Notes under the pieces: model-generated
Database searches by the model: none
What the model was told of the DNA's origin: nothing
What the model saw: only the letters and a program-made list of their open reading frames with translations
In this document: piece after piece, positions 52,331 to 62,380 of the stretch
How the letters are laid out: each line of letters begins with the position of its first letter
Position numbering within the stretch: the first letter of the stretch is position 1
Source: Cedecea neteri
GTDB lineage: Bacteria; Pseudomonadota; Gammaproteobacteria; Enterobacterales; Enterobacteriaceae
Assembly: GCF_000757825.1 (NCBI RefSeq)
Contig: NZ_CP009451.1
Coordinates: forward strand, 3,410,001 to 3,474,000
Length of the DNA: 64,000 nucleotides
Direction: 5' to 3'
Position numbers and translations under genes: made by a program

Positions 52331-53203
52331 ATGAATAGTGGCTATCTGCGTTTCCCTGAATTTGACCCGGTGCTTTTCTCCATCGGGCCGGTTTCCCTGC
52401 ACTGGTACGGACTCATGTACCTCGTTGGGTTCGTGTTTGCCATGTGGCTTGCCGGACGCCGCGCCAGCCGTCCGGGCAGCGGTTGGACGAAAAATGAAGT
52501 AGAAAATCTGCTGTATGCAGGGTTCCTTGGCGTCTTCCTGGGCGGCCGTCTGGGCTATGTTTTCTTCTACAACCTGCCGGTCTTCCTTGCCGATCCCCTG
52601 TACCTGTTTAAAGTCTGGGACGGCGGTATGTCCTTCCACGGCGGGCTTATCGGTGTTATCTGCGTAATGATTTGGTTCGCACGCCGCACCAAACGTACCT
52701 TCTTCCAGGTCTCCGACTTTATTGCTCCGCTTATCCCGTTTGGTCTTGGCGCGGGTCGCCTCGGCAACTTTATCAACGGTGAGCTGTGGGGCCGCGTCGA
52801 CCCTAACTTCCGCTTCGCCATGCTGTTCCCTGGCTCGCGCAGTGAAGACGTTGGCCTGCTGGCAACGCACCCGGAATGGCAATCGCTGTTCAATACTTAC
52901 GGCGTGCTGCCTCGCCATCCGTCGCAGCTTTATGAGCTGGCGCTGGAAGGGGTTGTGCTGTTCATCATTCTGAACCTGTTTATTCGTAAGCCTCGCCCGA
53001 TGGGGTCGGTATCTGGCCTGTTCCTGATTGGCTATGGCGCGTTCCGCATCATCGTGGAATTCTTCCGCCAGCCGGACGCTCAGTTCACCGGCACCTGGGT
53101 GCAGTACATCAGCATGGGGCAGATCCTGTCGATTCCGATGATTGTTGCCGGTATCGCCATGATGGTCTGGGCTTACCGCCGTCCACAGCAGCAACTTTCG
53201 TGA
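52331..53203 (+). CDS. lgt: prolipoprotein diacylglyceryl transferase
   Basis: Lgt transfers diacylglycerol from phosphatidylglycerol to the lipobox cysteine of prolipoproteins in the inner membrane. The 290-residue, seven-helix protein keeps His103 in SFHGGLIG and the Lgt signature [14 protein letters not shown], with Arg143. It has the same length class as E. coli Lgt (291). thyA starts 6 bases after its stop, so translation is likely coupled. Confidence 0.97.
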   Translation: MNSGYLRFPEFDPVLFSIGPVSLHWYGLMYLVGFVFAMWLAGRRASRPGSGWTKNEVENLLYAGFLGVFLGGRLGYVFFYNLPVFLADPLYLFKVWDGGMSFHGGLIGVICVMIWFARRTKRTFFQVSDFIAPLIPFGLGAGRLGNFINGELWGRVDPNFRFAMLFPGSRSEDVGLLATHPEWQSLFNTYGVLPRHPSQLYELALEGVVLFIILNLFIRKPRPMGSVSGLFLIGYGAFRIIVEFFRQPDAQFTGTWVQYISMGQILSIPMIVAGIAMMVWAYRRPQQQLS

Positions 53204-53209
53204 GGTGAC

Positions 53210-54004
53210 ATGAAACAGTATCTTGATTTGATGAAAAAAGTGCTCGAAGAGGGCACGCCGAAAGCGGACCGTACCGGTACCGGCACGTTGTCTATTTTTG
53301 GGCATCAAATGCGCTTTAACCTGCAGGAAGGTTTCCCGCTGGTTACCACCAAAAAATGTCACCTGCGTTCGATTATTCATGAGCTGCTGTGGTTCCTCAA
53401 CGGGGATACCAATATCGCCTACCTGAAAGAAAATAAGGTGACGATTTGGGACGAATGGGCGGATGAAAACGGCGATCTCGGCCCGGTTTACGGCAAGCAG
53501 TGGCGCTCCTGGGCAACGCCTGACGGGCGCTATATTGACCAGCTAACCACCGTACTGAACCAGCTGAAAAACGACCCGGATTCCCGTCGCATCATCGTTT
53601 CTGCATGGAACGTGGGCGAGCTGGATAAAATGGCGCTGGCGCCTTGCCACGCTTTCTTCCAGTTCTACGTGGCCGACGGCAAGCTCTCCTGCCAGCTTTA
53701 TCAGCGCTCCTGCGATATCTTCCTTGGGCTGCCGTTCAACATCGCCAGCTATGCGCTGCTGGTGCATATGATGGCGCAGCAGTGCGACCTGGAAGTCGGT
53801 GACTTCGTCTGGACCGGGGGCGACACGCACCTGTACAGCAACCATCTGGAACAGACTCGCCTGCAGCTGACTCGTGAGCCGCGCGCGCTGCCTAAGCTGG
53901 TTATCAAACGTAAGCCCGAGTCGCTGTTTGACTACCGCTTCGAAGACTTCGAGATTGAAGGCTACGATCCGCATCCGGCTATCAAAGCGCCTGTTGCCAT
54001 ATAG
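53210..54004 (+). CDS. thyA: thymidylate synthase
   Basis: ThyA methylates dUMP to dTMP with methylenetetrahydrofolate. The 264-residue length and sequence equal the E. coli enzyme. The nucleophile is Cys146 in [12 protein letters not shown], and the dUMP phosphate contact is in [18 protein letters not shown]. It forms an operon with lgt and ends at a strong terminator. Confidence 0.98.
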   Translation: MKQYLDLMKKVLEEGTPKADRTGTGTLSIFGHQMRFNLQEGFPLVTTKKCHLRSIIHELLWFLNGDTNIAYLKENKVTIWDEWADENGDLGPVYGKQWRSWATPDGRYIDQLTTVLNQLKNDPDSRRIIVSAWNVGELDKMALAPCHAFFQFYVADGKLSCQLYQRSCDIFLGLPFNIASYALLVHMMAQQCDLEVGDFVWTGGDTHLYSNHLEQTRLQLTREPRALPKLVIKRKPESLFDYRFEDFEIEGYDPHPAIKAPVAI

Positions 54005-54023
54005 TTCACAGCCAGCGTGACAG

Positions 54024-54053
54024 AACCGGTGCCTGAGTGCGCCGGTTTTTTTT
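54024..54053 (+). terminator. intrinsic terminator after thyA
   Basis: AACCGGTGC pairs with GCGCCGGTT (one G-T pair) around a 6-base loop and is followed by a run of T residues, 20 bases after the thyA stop. Confidence 0.9.
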
Positions 54054-54190
54054 GCCCAGATTTCTTTTCTTCGGCACGGCTTCCGGCCGCAGTGAAAATT
54101 CCTGCAACCCTCCAGTTATCTTCCGGCATTTGCCGCATCCTCGCGTATGCCTGCTGGCTCATCTAAACGCGGCTGGTCACACTGTCGGCC

Positions 54191-54658
54191 ATGAACATTA
54201 ATCAACGTGGTTTTAGCGTTATTGAGCTAATGGTGGTGATAGCCATCGTTGCCGCACTCAGCGCCGGAGGCCTTCATGGCTGGCACCAGTGGCAGCAGAA
54301 AGTGCAGCTTTGGCAGACAGCCCAGCGGCTGAGCCACTTTCTCTCAGGCCTGAGAAATGACGCAAACTGGAACAATCAGACCCATCTTTTAGCGCTGCAC
54401 CAGAGCGGGAAAAGCTGGTGCCTGGCAAGCCGCGCCGCATCTGAAAACTGTTCGTCTAACCCACGACTGGCTTTTATGCCTGAATTTGACGACATCATCG
54501 TGGAGGATATGACGGCTGGTTTAGGTTTTTACGGTGTACGCAGCACCGCCTGGCCCGGGCATATTGTTCTGAAAAGCCAGGCAGGGCGCTGGAGGGTGAC
54601 GGTATCAGTCTGGGGGCGCACGCGGCTGTGTGAACTGTCCGGAGGTAAGCCATGCTGA
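54191..54658 (+). CDS. ppdA: prepilin peptidase-dependent protein A (pseudopilin)
   Basis: This 155-residue type IV pilin-like protein is cleaved by prepilin peptidase after the Gly in QRG-FSVIELMVVIAIVAALSAGG, which contains the Glu at +5. It belongs to a GspH-like minor pseudopilin group. It is the first of four overlapping pseudopilin genes, in the E. coli order ppdA-ppdB-ygdB-ppdC. The protein is more diverged from E. coli than the flanking enzymes. Confidence 0.9.
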   Translation: MNINQRGFSVIELMVVIAIVAALSAGGLHGWHQWQQKVQLWQTAQRLSHFLSGLRNDANWNNQTHLLALHQSGKSWCLASRAASENCSSNPRLAFMPEFDDIIVEDMTAGLGFYGVRSTAWPGHIVLKSQAGRWRVTVSVWGRTRLCELSGGKPC

Positions 54659-55212
54659 GTGCTCAGAAAGGATTTACGCTACTGGAAATGCTTATTGCGA
54701 TGGCCCTGAGCAGCGTGCTGTTGCTGGGAACTTCGCGCCTGTTTCCGGCTTTACAACTGGAGGTTTTACGGCAGTACGGCTATGTCGCTCAGCAGGAGGC
54801 GCTGTGGCAGATGGCGTTTGCGATTGGCAAGAATTTGCAGCGGGCTGGCTATTGCCGAGGCCAGTGCCAGGGCGAAGGCGTGAAGTTAACGAATCAGGGA
54901 GGCTGCGTGGTGGTGCAGTGGGATGCTAACCATAATGGTCGATGGGACACCGCGAAGGATAGTCAAAATGAACAGACGGGCTATCGCCTACGTAACGGCA
55001 ACCTGGAAACGCAAAAAGGCGTAGAGCATTGCGAGGGGAGCGGCTGGGAAAGAATGTCTGACCCGGCGCAGTCGACCGTGCAGCACTTCTCCGTTACTCG
55101 TCAAAATCGCAAAACTGGCAGACCTTTATTTCTCATCAAGCTTGCATCGAGTTTAAAACAGGGCGGGCGTGCTGCCGAAGTGAACTCCGTGGTGAGCGGG
55201 GAAAATTTATGA
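54652..55212 (+). CDS. ppdB: prepilin peptidase-dependent protein B (pseudopilin)
   Basis: This 186-residue minor pseudopilin has a cleavage motif KG-FTLLEMLIAMALSSVLLLG with Glu at +5 and resembles GspJ/PilW-type subunits. GGAGG at 54641-54645 precedes its ATG, which overlaps the end of ppdA. It probably forms part of a pseudopilus tip with PpdA, YgdB and PpdC. Confidence 0.9.
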   Translation: MLSAQKGFTLLEMLIAMALSSVLLLGTSRLFPALQLEVLRQYGYVAQQEALWQMAFAIGKNLQRAGYCRGQCQGEGVKLTNQGGCVVVQWDANHNGRWDTAKDSQNEQTGYRLRNGNLETQKGVEHCEGSGWERMSDPAQSTVQHFSVTRQNRKTGRPLFLIKLASSLKQGGRAAEVNSVVSGENL

Positions 55213-55643
55213 GCGGCAAACGTGAGAAAGGCGGTGCGTCCTTGCTGATGGTATTGATGCTGCTAGCCGTGGGCTCTTTGATCCTGAGCGGGCTATCTCA
55301 GCAACTGAGTGCCCAGCGCTTTGAGGTTGCCGCTGAAATTCAGTTTATCAAAAACCATACTGCCGCGAGGTCCGCTCTGGCGTGGGGGGAAAAGCAAAGC
55401 TGGCGGCCACAGAGAACGTGGCAGTGCCGGCTTGAGGCCCGTAATAACTGGCAGGCGTGCCTTCATCAAACCGACAAAGGCGAAGCGCTGCTTGCTGCAT
55501 TCGGCTCCATTCCCGGAAATGAAGTGCCGTTCACGCTGTGGCGCTGGGGTGTACTTCAGGGAGGTGAACTGGTGGCTTCAGCCCAGGGCTGGCTCGACTT
55601 TTGCCCTTTACCGGATGATGACTTATGCAAGCTGCCCCGATAA
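55209..55643 (+). CDS. ygdB: DUF2509 pseudopilin-like protein YgdB
   Basis: This 144-residue protein has one N-terminal hydrophobic helix, KGGASLLMVLMLLAVGSLILSG. There is no Glu at +5, as in GspK/PulK/PilX-type tip subunits. It overlaps ppdB by ATGA and ppdC by 19 bases, which indicates translational coupling. Function is inferred from its place in the pseudopilin set. Confidence 0.88.
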   Translation: MSGKREKGGASLLMVLMLLAVGSLILSGLSQQLSAQRFEVAAEIQFIKNHTAARSALAWGEKQSWRPQRTWQCRLEARNNWQACLHQTDKGEALLAAFGSIPGNEVPFTLWRWGVLQGGELVASAQGWLDFCPLPDDDLCKLPR

Positions 55644-55966
55644 TTCCCCGGCAGGGCGGGTTCAGCCTGCCTGAAGTTCTGTGCGCCCTCGCGTTGTTTG
55701 GCGTTGTGATGACGGCGCTACTAGGTTACCACCGCGTCTTGCAGCAGGGTTTTACAAGTCAATGGCAGCTAAGGCAGCTCTGGCGCGTGGCCCGCGAGCA
55801 GACTGAACTTGAAGCTCTGCCACCTTCTGATTCATGGAATGTACGCCAACAGCAGACATCTTCCCTGGGATGTGTCAGCATCGACGTTACTGTAACAAGC
55901 CCAGAGGGCCGAGCCGCACAGCTTTTGAGGCTGGATTGCCCACGGTCAGAACAACGTCAGGAGTAG
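55625..55966 (+). CDS. ppdC: prepilin peptidase-dependent protein C (pseudopilin)
   Basis: This 113-residue minor pseudopilin has a prepilin motif QGG-FSLPEVLCALALFGVVMTALLG with Glu at +5, similar to GspI/PilV-type subunits. It starts inside ygdB and ends 7 bases before recC, as in E. coli, where the ppd genes precede recC. Confidence 0.9.
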   Translation: MQAAPIIPRQGGFSLPEVLCALALFGVVMTALLGYHRVLQQGFTSQWQLRQLWRVAREQTELEALPPSDSWNVRQQQTSSLGCVSIDVTVTSPEGRAAQLLRLDCPRSEQRQE

Positions 55967-55973
55967 CGATTTC

Positions 55974-58900
55974 ATGTTGCGTGTTTACCATTCCAACCGC
56001 CTTGATGTGCTGGAAGCTATCATGGAGTTCATTGTAGAGCGCCAGCCGCTGCCGGATCCTTTTGAGCCGGAGGTCGTGCTGGTTCAAAGCACCGGGATGG
56101 CGCAGTGGCTGCAAATGACTCTGGCGCAAAAGTTTGGCATCGCGGCAAACATTGAATTCCCGCTGCCGGCCAGCTTTATCTGGGACATGTTCGTGCGGGT
56201 GTTGCCGGATATCCCTAAAGAAAGTGCTTTCAACAAGCAGAGTATGAGCTGGAAGCTGATGACGCTTATCCCGAACATGCTCGACAAACCGGAATTTACC
56301 CTGCTCAGCCACTATCTGCGGGAGGATGACAGCAGCCGCAAGCTGTTCCAACTGTCTTCGCGCATTGCCGACCTCTATGACCAGTACCTCGTCTATCGCC
56401 CCGGCTGGCTAAGCCGCTGGGAAAAGGGGGAGCTTGTTGACGGCGCGGGAGAGTCTCAGCTCTGGCAGGCTCCGCTGTGGGCAGAGCTTGTACGCTACAC
56501 GGCCGAGCTGGGGCAGCCCGAATGGCACCGTGCCAACCTCTACCAGCGTTTCATTAGTGCTCTTGAAAACAGCGATGTTTGCCCTTCGGGACTTCCGCCT
56601 CGCGTCTTTATTTGTGGTATTTCCGCTCTGCCGCCGGTTTACCTTCAGGCCCTGCAGGCGCTGGGTAAGCATATTGACGTCCACGTGCTGTTTACCAACC
56701 CCTGCCGTTACTACTGGGGGGACATCAAAGATCCCGCGTTCCTTGCCCGCCTGGTTAGCCGTCGTCGTCGCCTGCATCAGGCCGATCGGGAACAGACGCT
56801 GTTTAAAGATAACGACAAAGCCTCTTCGCTGTTTAATGAACTCGGCGAGCAGGATGTGGGCAATTCCCTGCTGGCTTCCTGGGGGAAATTGGGGCGCGAC
56901 TACTCCTTCCTGCTTTCCGAGCTGGAACGCTTTGAAGAGGTCGATGTTTTTGTCGATTTAGAGCCAGATAATCTCCTGCACGGGCTGCAGCACGATCTGC
57001 TGGAGCTGAAAGATTCGCAGGTCCTGGGGCTGACGGTTGATGAGTACGAGCGCAGCGACGGCAAACGGCGGCTGGATCTTAAAGATCGTTCCCTGACGTT
57101 CCATGAATGTCACAGCCCGCAGCGCGAAGTTGAAGTTTTGCATGACCAACTGCTGGCGATGCTGGAAGCTGACCCTGAGCTAACGCCGCGCGATATCATC
57201 GTGATGGTGGCAGATATTGATAGCTACAGCCCGTTTATTCAGGCCGTGTTTGGCAGCGCACGTGATGAGCGCTGGCTGCCGTTTGCTATTTCTGACCGAC
57301 GGGCACGTCAGGCGCACCCGGCGCTTCAGGCGTTTATTTTACTGCTTGGACTACCGGAAAGCCGCTTTGCGGCAGAGGATGTGCTGGCGCTGCTGGAAGT
57401 GCCCGCGCTGGCGGCGCGCTTCTCTATTGATGAAGAAGGGCTGCGCTACCTGCGTAAATGGGTGAATGAGTCCGGTATTCGCTGGGGCATTGACGACGAC
57501 AACGTGCGTGAGTTAGAGCTGCCGGCTACCGGGCAGCATACCTGGCGTTTTGGTCTGACCCGCATGCTGCTTGGCTATGCCATGGAAAGCCAGGCCGGGG
57601 TTTGGGATTCGGTCCTGCCCTACGATGAGTCGAGCGGCCTGATTGCCGAGCTGGTTGGGCAGCTTGCGGAACTGCTGATGCAGCTTAACCGTTGGCGTCT
57701 GTTGCTGACTCAGGAACGCCCTCTGGATGAATGGCTCCCGCTGTGCCGGGAAATGCTGAGCAGCTTCTTCCTGCCTGACGGTGAAACTGAAGCGGCGCTG
57801 GCGCTGATTGAGCAGCAGTGGCAGGAGATGATTGAGAAAGGAACCGAGGCCGCCTACCAGCAGCCTGTGCCGTTAACCTTGCTGCGCGATGAACTGGCTC
57901 AGCGTCTCGATCAGGAACGTATCAGCCAGCGATTCCTCGCCGGGCCGGTAAACTTCTGTACTCTGATGCCGATGCGTGCCATTCCGTTTAAGGTCGTTTG
58001 CCTGCTTGGCATGAATGACGGCGTCTACCCGCGAACGCTTGCGCCACTGGGCTTTGACCTGATGAGCCAGCATCCGCAGCGCGGCGATCGCAGCCGCCGG
58101 GACGACGATCGCTACCTGTTCCTGGAAGCGTTAATTTCCGCGCAGCAGCGGCTGTACATTAGCTATATCGGCCGTTCGATTCAGGATAACAGCCGGCGCT
58201 ACCCGTCAGTGCTGGTGGAGGAGTTGCTGGACTATGTAGCCCGCAGCCATTACCTCCCCGGTGATGCCGAATGCAACGCCGATGACAGCAGCGAGCATGT
58301 TAGAAAGCACCTGGTCACGCTTCATGCCCGCACGCCTTTCGACAGCAGTAACTACTTTGCCGAAGGCGAGCAGCAGAGCTTTGCTCAGGAGTGGCTGCCA
58401 GCGGCCAGCGGCAACGGGCAGGCTCATGCTCACTTTATTCAACCTCTGACAGCTGAGCCCTGCGACGAAATATCCCTTGAGCAGCTACAGCGCTTTTGGC
58501 GGCACCCGGTGCGGGCATTTTTCCAAATGCGCCTGGGGATTAATTTCCGTCTGGAAGATACGGAATTACCGGATGAAGAGCCCTTTACCCTCGACGTGCT
58601 CGATCGTTTTCAGCTAAACCAGCACCTGCTTAATACCCTTGTCCAGCAAGAAGATCCGCACCAGCTGTTTGTGCGTTATAGGGCCGCAGGTGTTCTGCCG
58701 TACGGTGCTTTTGGTGAAATCCTTTGGGAAAATCAGCGCAATGAAATGAACACGCTGGCTGAGAAAGTGCTGGCAGAGCGACAAAAAGGGGAGAGTCGTG
58801 AAGTTGATCTTCATATCGACGGAACCAGAGTGACGGGCTGGCTGTCGGACGTACAGGCAGATGGGCTATTACGCTGGCGCCCTTCGGTGCTGAACGTAGC

Positions 58901-59345
58901 CCACGGTATGCAGCTGTGGATTGAGCACCTGGTCCACTGTGCCAGCGGCTATGCTGGCAAAAGCCGGCTGTACGGCCGCAAAGATTCGCAGTGGCGCTTC
59001 CCTGCGATGGAAAGTGGTGAGGCAAAGGCCTGGCTGTCGCAACTGCTTGAGGGCTATAAAGAAGGGCTTCGTCAGCCATTGCTGCTGCTGCATAACAGCG
59101 GTGGGGCGTGGATAAAAGCCTGTTATGACCCGCTAAATAATGCCATTTTATGGGATGAGGAGACGCAGCAGAAGGCGCGCACTAAGCTGCTGGCTGCGTG
59201 GGAAGGAAACCATATGGTTGAAGGGGAAGGCGCTGATATTTGGCTGCAACGTTTGTACCGTACCCTTGATGCCGAGTACTACGAAGCGATACTTACAGAG
59301 GCCGAGCGCTACCTGCTTCCTCTGTTCCGTTTCAACCAACCCTGA
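55974..59345 (+). CDS. recC: exodeoxyribonuclease V subunit gamma (RecC)
   Basis: RecC recognises Chi within the RecBCD helicase-nuclease and splits the DNA strands. The 1,123-residue protein matches the E. coli length and pattern (MLRVYHSNRLDVLEAIMEFIV start, inactive helicase-like domains and a C-terminal nuclease-like fold). GGAG precedes the ATG. ptrA and recB follow in the same direction. Confidence 0.97.
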   Translation: MLRVYHSNRLDVLEAIMEFIVERQPLPDPFEPEVVLVQSTGMAQWLQMTLAQKFGIAANIEFPLPASFIWDMFVRVLPDIPKESAFNKQSMSWKLMTLIPNMLDKPEFTLLSHYLREDDSSRKLFQLSSRIADLYDQYLVYRPGWLSRWEKGELVDGAGESQLWQAPLWAELVRYTAELGQPEWHRANLYQRFISALENSDVCPSGLPPRVFICGISALPPVYLQALQALGKHIDVHVLFTNPCRYYWGDIKDPAFLARLVSRRRRLHQADREQTLFKDNDKASSLFNELGEQDVGNSLLASWGKLGRDYSFLLSELERFEEVDVFVDLEPDNLLHGLQHDLLELKDSQVLGLTVDEYERSDGKRRLDLKDRSLTFHECHSPQREVEVLHDQLLAMLEADPELTPRDIIVMVADIDSYSPFIQAVFGSARDERWLPFAISDRRARQAHPALQAFILLLGLPESRFAAEDVLALLEVPALAARFSIDEEGLRYLRKWVNESGIRWGIDDDNVRELELPATGQHTWRFGLTRMLLGYAMESQAGVWDSVLPYDESSGLIAELVGQLAELLMQLNRWRLLLTQERPLDEWLPLCREMLSSFFLPDGETEAALALIEQQWQEMIEKGTEAAYQQPVPLTLLRDELAQRLDQERISQRFLAGPVNFCTLMPMRAIPFKVVCLLGMNDGVYPRTLAPLGFDLMSQHPQRGDRSRRDDDRYLFLEALISAQQRLYISYIGRSIQDNSRRYPSVLVEELLDYVARSHYLPGDAECNADDSSEHVRKHLVTLHARTPFDSSNYFAEGEQQSFAQEWLPAASGNGQAHAHFIQPLTAEPCDEISLEQLQRFWRHPVRAFFQMRLGINFRLEDTELPDEEPFTLDVLDRFQLNQHLLNTLVQQEDPHQLFVRYRAAGVLPYGAFGEILWENQRNEMNTLAEKVLAERQKGESREVDLHIDGTRVTGWLSDVQADGLLRWRPSVLNVAHGMQLWIEHLVHCASGYAGKSRLYGRKDSQWRFPAMESGEAKAWLSQLLEGYKEGLRQPLLLLHNSGGAWIKACYDPLNNAILWDEETQQKARTKLLAAWEGNHMVEGEGADIWLQRLYRTLDAEYYEAILTEAERYLLPLFRFNQP

Positions 59346-59494
59346 ACAAGGGTTGTATAAAAATTGCACAGCCCGGTGAGTTCAATTATGATGCGATTTC
59401 TTGCTCAGGGCTGGCGAAGTATAACAACGGCGTTCGACGGATAGCTTCGAAAAGTTGTTAATGATGAGTAAGTTAGTGAAGACGAGGTTTGTGA

Positions 59495-62380
59495 ATGCCT
59501 AAATGCAGCACCTGGTTTACCGCGCTTTTCTTGTTCGTTGCTCTTTGGGCACCTTTCAGTCAGGCAGATAACGGATGGCAACCGATTCAGGACACCATCC
59601 GTAAAAGTGAAAAAGATCCTCGTCAGTATCAGGCTATTCGTTTAGATAACGGTATGACCGTGCTGTTGGTTTCCGATCCGCAGGCGGTGAAATCGCTCTC
59701 TGCGCTGGTGGTGCCCGTCGGCTCGCTGGAAGATCCTGATGCCCATCTCGGGCTTGCTCACTTCCTCGAACACATGACGCTAATGGGCTCCAAAAAATAC
59801 CCGGACCCGGATAGCCTGTCTGAGTACCTCAAAAAACACGGCGGCAGCCACAACGCCAGCACCGCGACCTACCGCACCGCGTTTTATCTGGAAGTGGAAA
59901 ACGATGCGCTCGACGGGGCCGTGGACCGCCTGGCTGACGCGATTGCGGAGCCTAACCTTGCGGCACAGTATGCCGAACGTGAGCGTAATGCGGTCAATGC
60001 CGAGCTGACGATGGCCCGCGCGCGCGACGGGATGCGTATGGCGCAGGTCAGCGCCGAAACGATCAACCCCGCTCACCCTGGTTCGCGTTTCTCCGGCGGT
60101 AATCTTGAAACCCTGCGTGATAAACCCGGCAGTAAGTTGCTTGATGCGCTGGTGACGTTCAGGAATAAATACTATTCCGCAAACCTGATGAAGGCCGTTA
60201 TCTACAGCAACAAGCCCTTGCCTGAGCTGGCGAGGATTGCCGCTGAAACCTATGGTCGCGTACCCAATAAAAACATCGAAAAACCGGTTATCGACGTGCC
60301 GGTGGTGACCGACGCGCAAAAAGGGATTTTTATCCACTATGTGCCGGTGATGCCGCGTAAGGTGGTTCGGGTTGAATTTCGCATTGATAACGATAGCGAT
60401 AAATTCCGCAGTAAAACCGATGAACTTATCGGCTACCTGATTGGCAACCGCAGCCACGATACGCTGTCAGACTGGCTGCAAAAGCAGGGGCTTGCCGAGA
60501 GCGTGCGGGCTGATTCTGACCCGATGGTTACCGGCAATAGCGGCGTCTTTGCTATTTCCGTGTCGCTGACGGACAAAGGTCTGGCCAACCGTGATCAGGT
60601 GGTTGCGGCGGTATTCAGCTATCTCAATCAGCTGCGTGCTAAGGGGATCGACAAGCGTTATTTTGATGAGCTGGCCCACGTGCTGGATCTCGATTTCCGC
60701 TACCCGTCCATCACCCGTGATATGGACTATATCGAATGGCTGGCGGACACCATGCTGCGCGTCCCGGTTGCCCATACTCTTGATGCGGCTAACCTTGCCG
60801 ACCAGTACGATCCTGATGCGATTAAAGCGCGTCTGGACATGATGACGCCGCAAAATGCCCGCGTGTGGTTTATCAGCCCGCAGGAGCCGCACAATAAAAC
60901 GGCCTATTTCGTCGATGCGCCTTATGAAGTGGACAAAATTCCTGCGCAGACCTTTGCCGACTGGCAGCAGAAGGCAGATGCCATCAAGCTTGAGCTGCCT
61001 CAGCTGAACCCCTACATTCCCGACGACTTCACGCTTTATAAGCCGGAGAAGCAGTACGAGCATCCTGAGCTGCTGATACACGAGCCGGATCTGCGCGTGG
61101 TGTATATGCCCAGCCGCTATTTTGGCAACGAGCCAAAAGCGGACGTGACCCTTGTGCTGCGTAATCCGCAGGTGATGGACAGCGCGAAGAATCAGGTGCT
61201 GTTTGCCATCAACGATTATCTGGCGGGCATCGCGCTTGATGAGCTGAGCAATCAGGCATCGGTCGGGGGCATCAGTTTCTCTTCAAACGCCAATAGCGGA
61301 TTGATGATCAACGCCAACGGCTATACCCAACGCTTGCCGCAGCTGTTTGAGGCGTTGCTGAAGGGCTACTTTAGCTATACGCCAACGCAGGAACAGCTGG
61401 ATCAGGCGAAGTCCTGGTATGCGCAGATGATGGACTCGGCGGAAAAAGGCAAAGCTTTTGAGCAGGCTATTTCGCCGGTGCAGATGGTTTCGCAGGTGCC
61501 TTATTTTGAGCGTAGTACCCGCCGCGCACTGCTGCCTGAATTGACGCTGAAAGACGTGCTTGATTACCGTGCGCGGCTGAAAACCAACTCCCGGCCTGAA
61601 TTTATGGTTATCGGCAACATGTCTCCAGAGCAGACCAAACGGCTGGCGGAAAACGTCAAAGCGCAGCTGGCACCGAAGGGCGGCGAATGGTGCCGCAATG
61701 ATGATGTGCTGATCGATAAGCAGCATCTGGCGATGTTTGAAAAGGCCGGAAGCAGCACGGACTCAGCGCTGGCGGCGGTTTATGTACCAAAAGGCTATAA
61801 CGAAGCGACCAGCACGGCCTATGGCTCAATGCTGGGGCAAATTATTCAGCCATGGTTCTATAATCAGCTGAGAACGCAGGAACAGCTAGGCTACGCGGTA
61901 TTTGCTTTCCCGATGTCCATTGGCCGCCAGTGGGGGGTGGGTTTCCTGCTGCAAAGCAGCGACAAGCAACCAGCCTATCTGTATCAGCGATTTAAGGCGT
62001 TTTATCCGGTTATCGAGAAAAAGCTGCGCGGCATGAGCGACGCCGAGTTTGCCCAAATCCAGCAGGGGATGATTGCCCAGATGCAGCAGGCACCGCAAAC
62101 CCTTGCGGAAGAGGCATCGCAGCTGAGCAAAGATTTCGATCGCCGAAACATGGCGTTTGATTCCCGTGATAAAGTGATCGCCGAAATTAAGAAATTAACG
62201 CCGCAGAAGCTGGCTGATTTCTTCCACCAGGCGGTGATAGCTCCCCAGGGGATGGCGGTGCTGTCACAAATTTCCGGCAGCCATAACGGCAAAGCAGACT
62301 ATGCGGCACCAAAAGGGTGGAAAACCTGGGAGGGGGCACGCAGTCTGCAGCAGACGTTACCACTAGTAAGCGAGAAATAA
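59495..62380 (+). CDS. ptrA: protease III (pitrilysin)
   Basis: PtrA is a periplasmic zinc metalloprotease of the M16 family that degrades small peptides. A signal peptide (residues about 1-24, ending near FSQADNG) precedes the inverted zinc motif HFLEH (H89, E92, H93), and ERERNAVNAEL carries the downstream ligand glutamate. The 961-residue length matches E. coli. Its stop overlaps the recB start by one base (TAATG). Confidence 0.97.
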   Translation: MPKCSTWFTALFLFVALWAPFSQADNGWQPIQDTIRKSEKDPRQYQAIRLDNGMTVLLVSDPQAVKSLSALVVPVGSLEDPDAHLGLAHFLEHMTLMGSKKYPDPDSLSEYLKKHGGSHNASTATYRTAFYLEVENDALDGAVDRLADAIAEPNLAAQYAERERNAVNAELTMARARDGMRMAQVSAETINPAHPGSRFSGGNLETLRDKPGSKLLDALVTFRNKYYSANLMKAVIYSNKPLPELARIAAETYGRVPNKNIEKPVIDVPVVTDAQKGIFIHYVPVMPRKVVRVEFRIDNDSDKFRSKTDELIGYLIGNRSHDTLSDWLQKQGLAESVRADSDPMVTGNSGVFAISVSLTDKGLANRDQVVAAVFSYLNQLRAKGIDKRYFDELAHVLDLDFRYPSITRDMDYIEWLADTMLRVPVAHTLDAANLADQYDPDAIKARLDMMTPQNARVWFISPQEPHNKTAYFVDAPYEVDKIPAQTFADWQQKADAIKLELPQLNPYIPDDFTLYKPEKQYEHPELLIHEPDLRVVYMPSRYFGNEPKADVTLVLRNPQVMDSAKNQVLFAINDYLAGIALDELSNQASVGGISFSSNANSGLMINANGYTQRLPQLFEALLKGYFSYTPTQEQLDQAKSWYAQMMDSAEKGKAFEQAISPVQMVSQVPYFERSTRRALLPELTLKDVLDYRARLKTNSRPEFMVIGNMSPEQTKRLAENVKAQLAPKGGEWCRNDDVLIDKQHLAMFEKAGSSTDSALAAVYVPKGYNEATSTAYGSMLGQIIQPWFYNQLRTQEQLGYAVFAFPMSIGRQWGVGFLLQSSDKQPAYLYQRFKAFYPVIEKKLRGMSDAEFAQIQQGMIAQMQQAPQTLAEEASQLSKDFDRRNMAFDSRDKVIAEIKKLTPQKLADFFHQAVIAPQGMAVLSQISGSHNGKADYAAPKGWKTWEGARSLQQTLPLVSEK

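Noticed and set aside
52292..53380. Open frame antisense to lgt and thyA (362 codons)
   Set aside because: It spans two conserved genes and their junction and has no recognisable domain.
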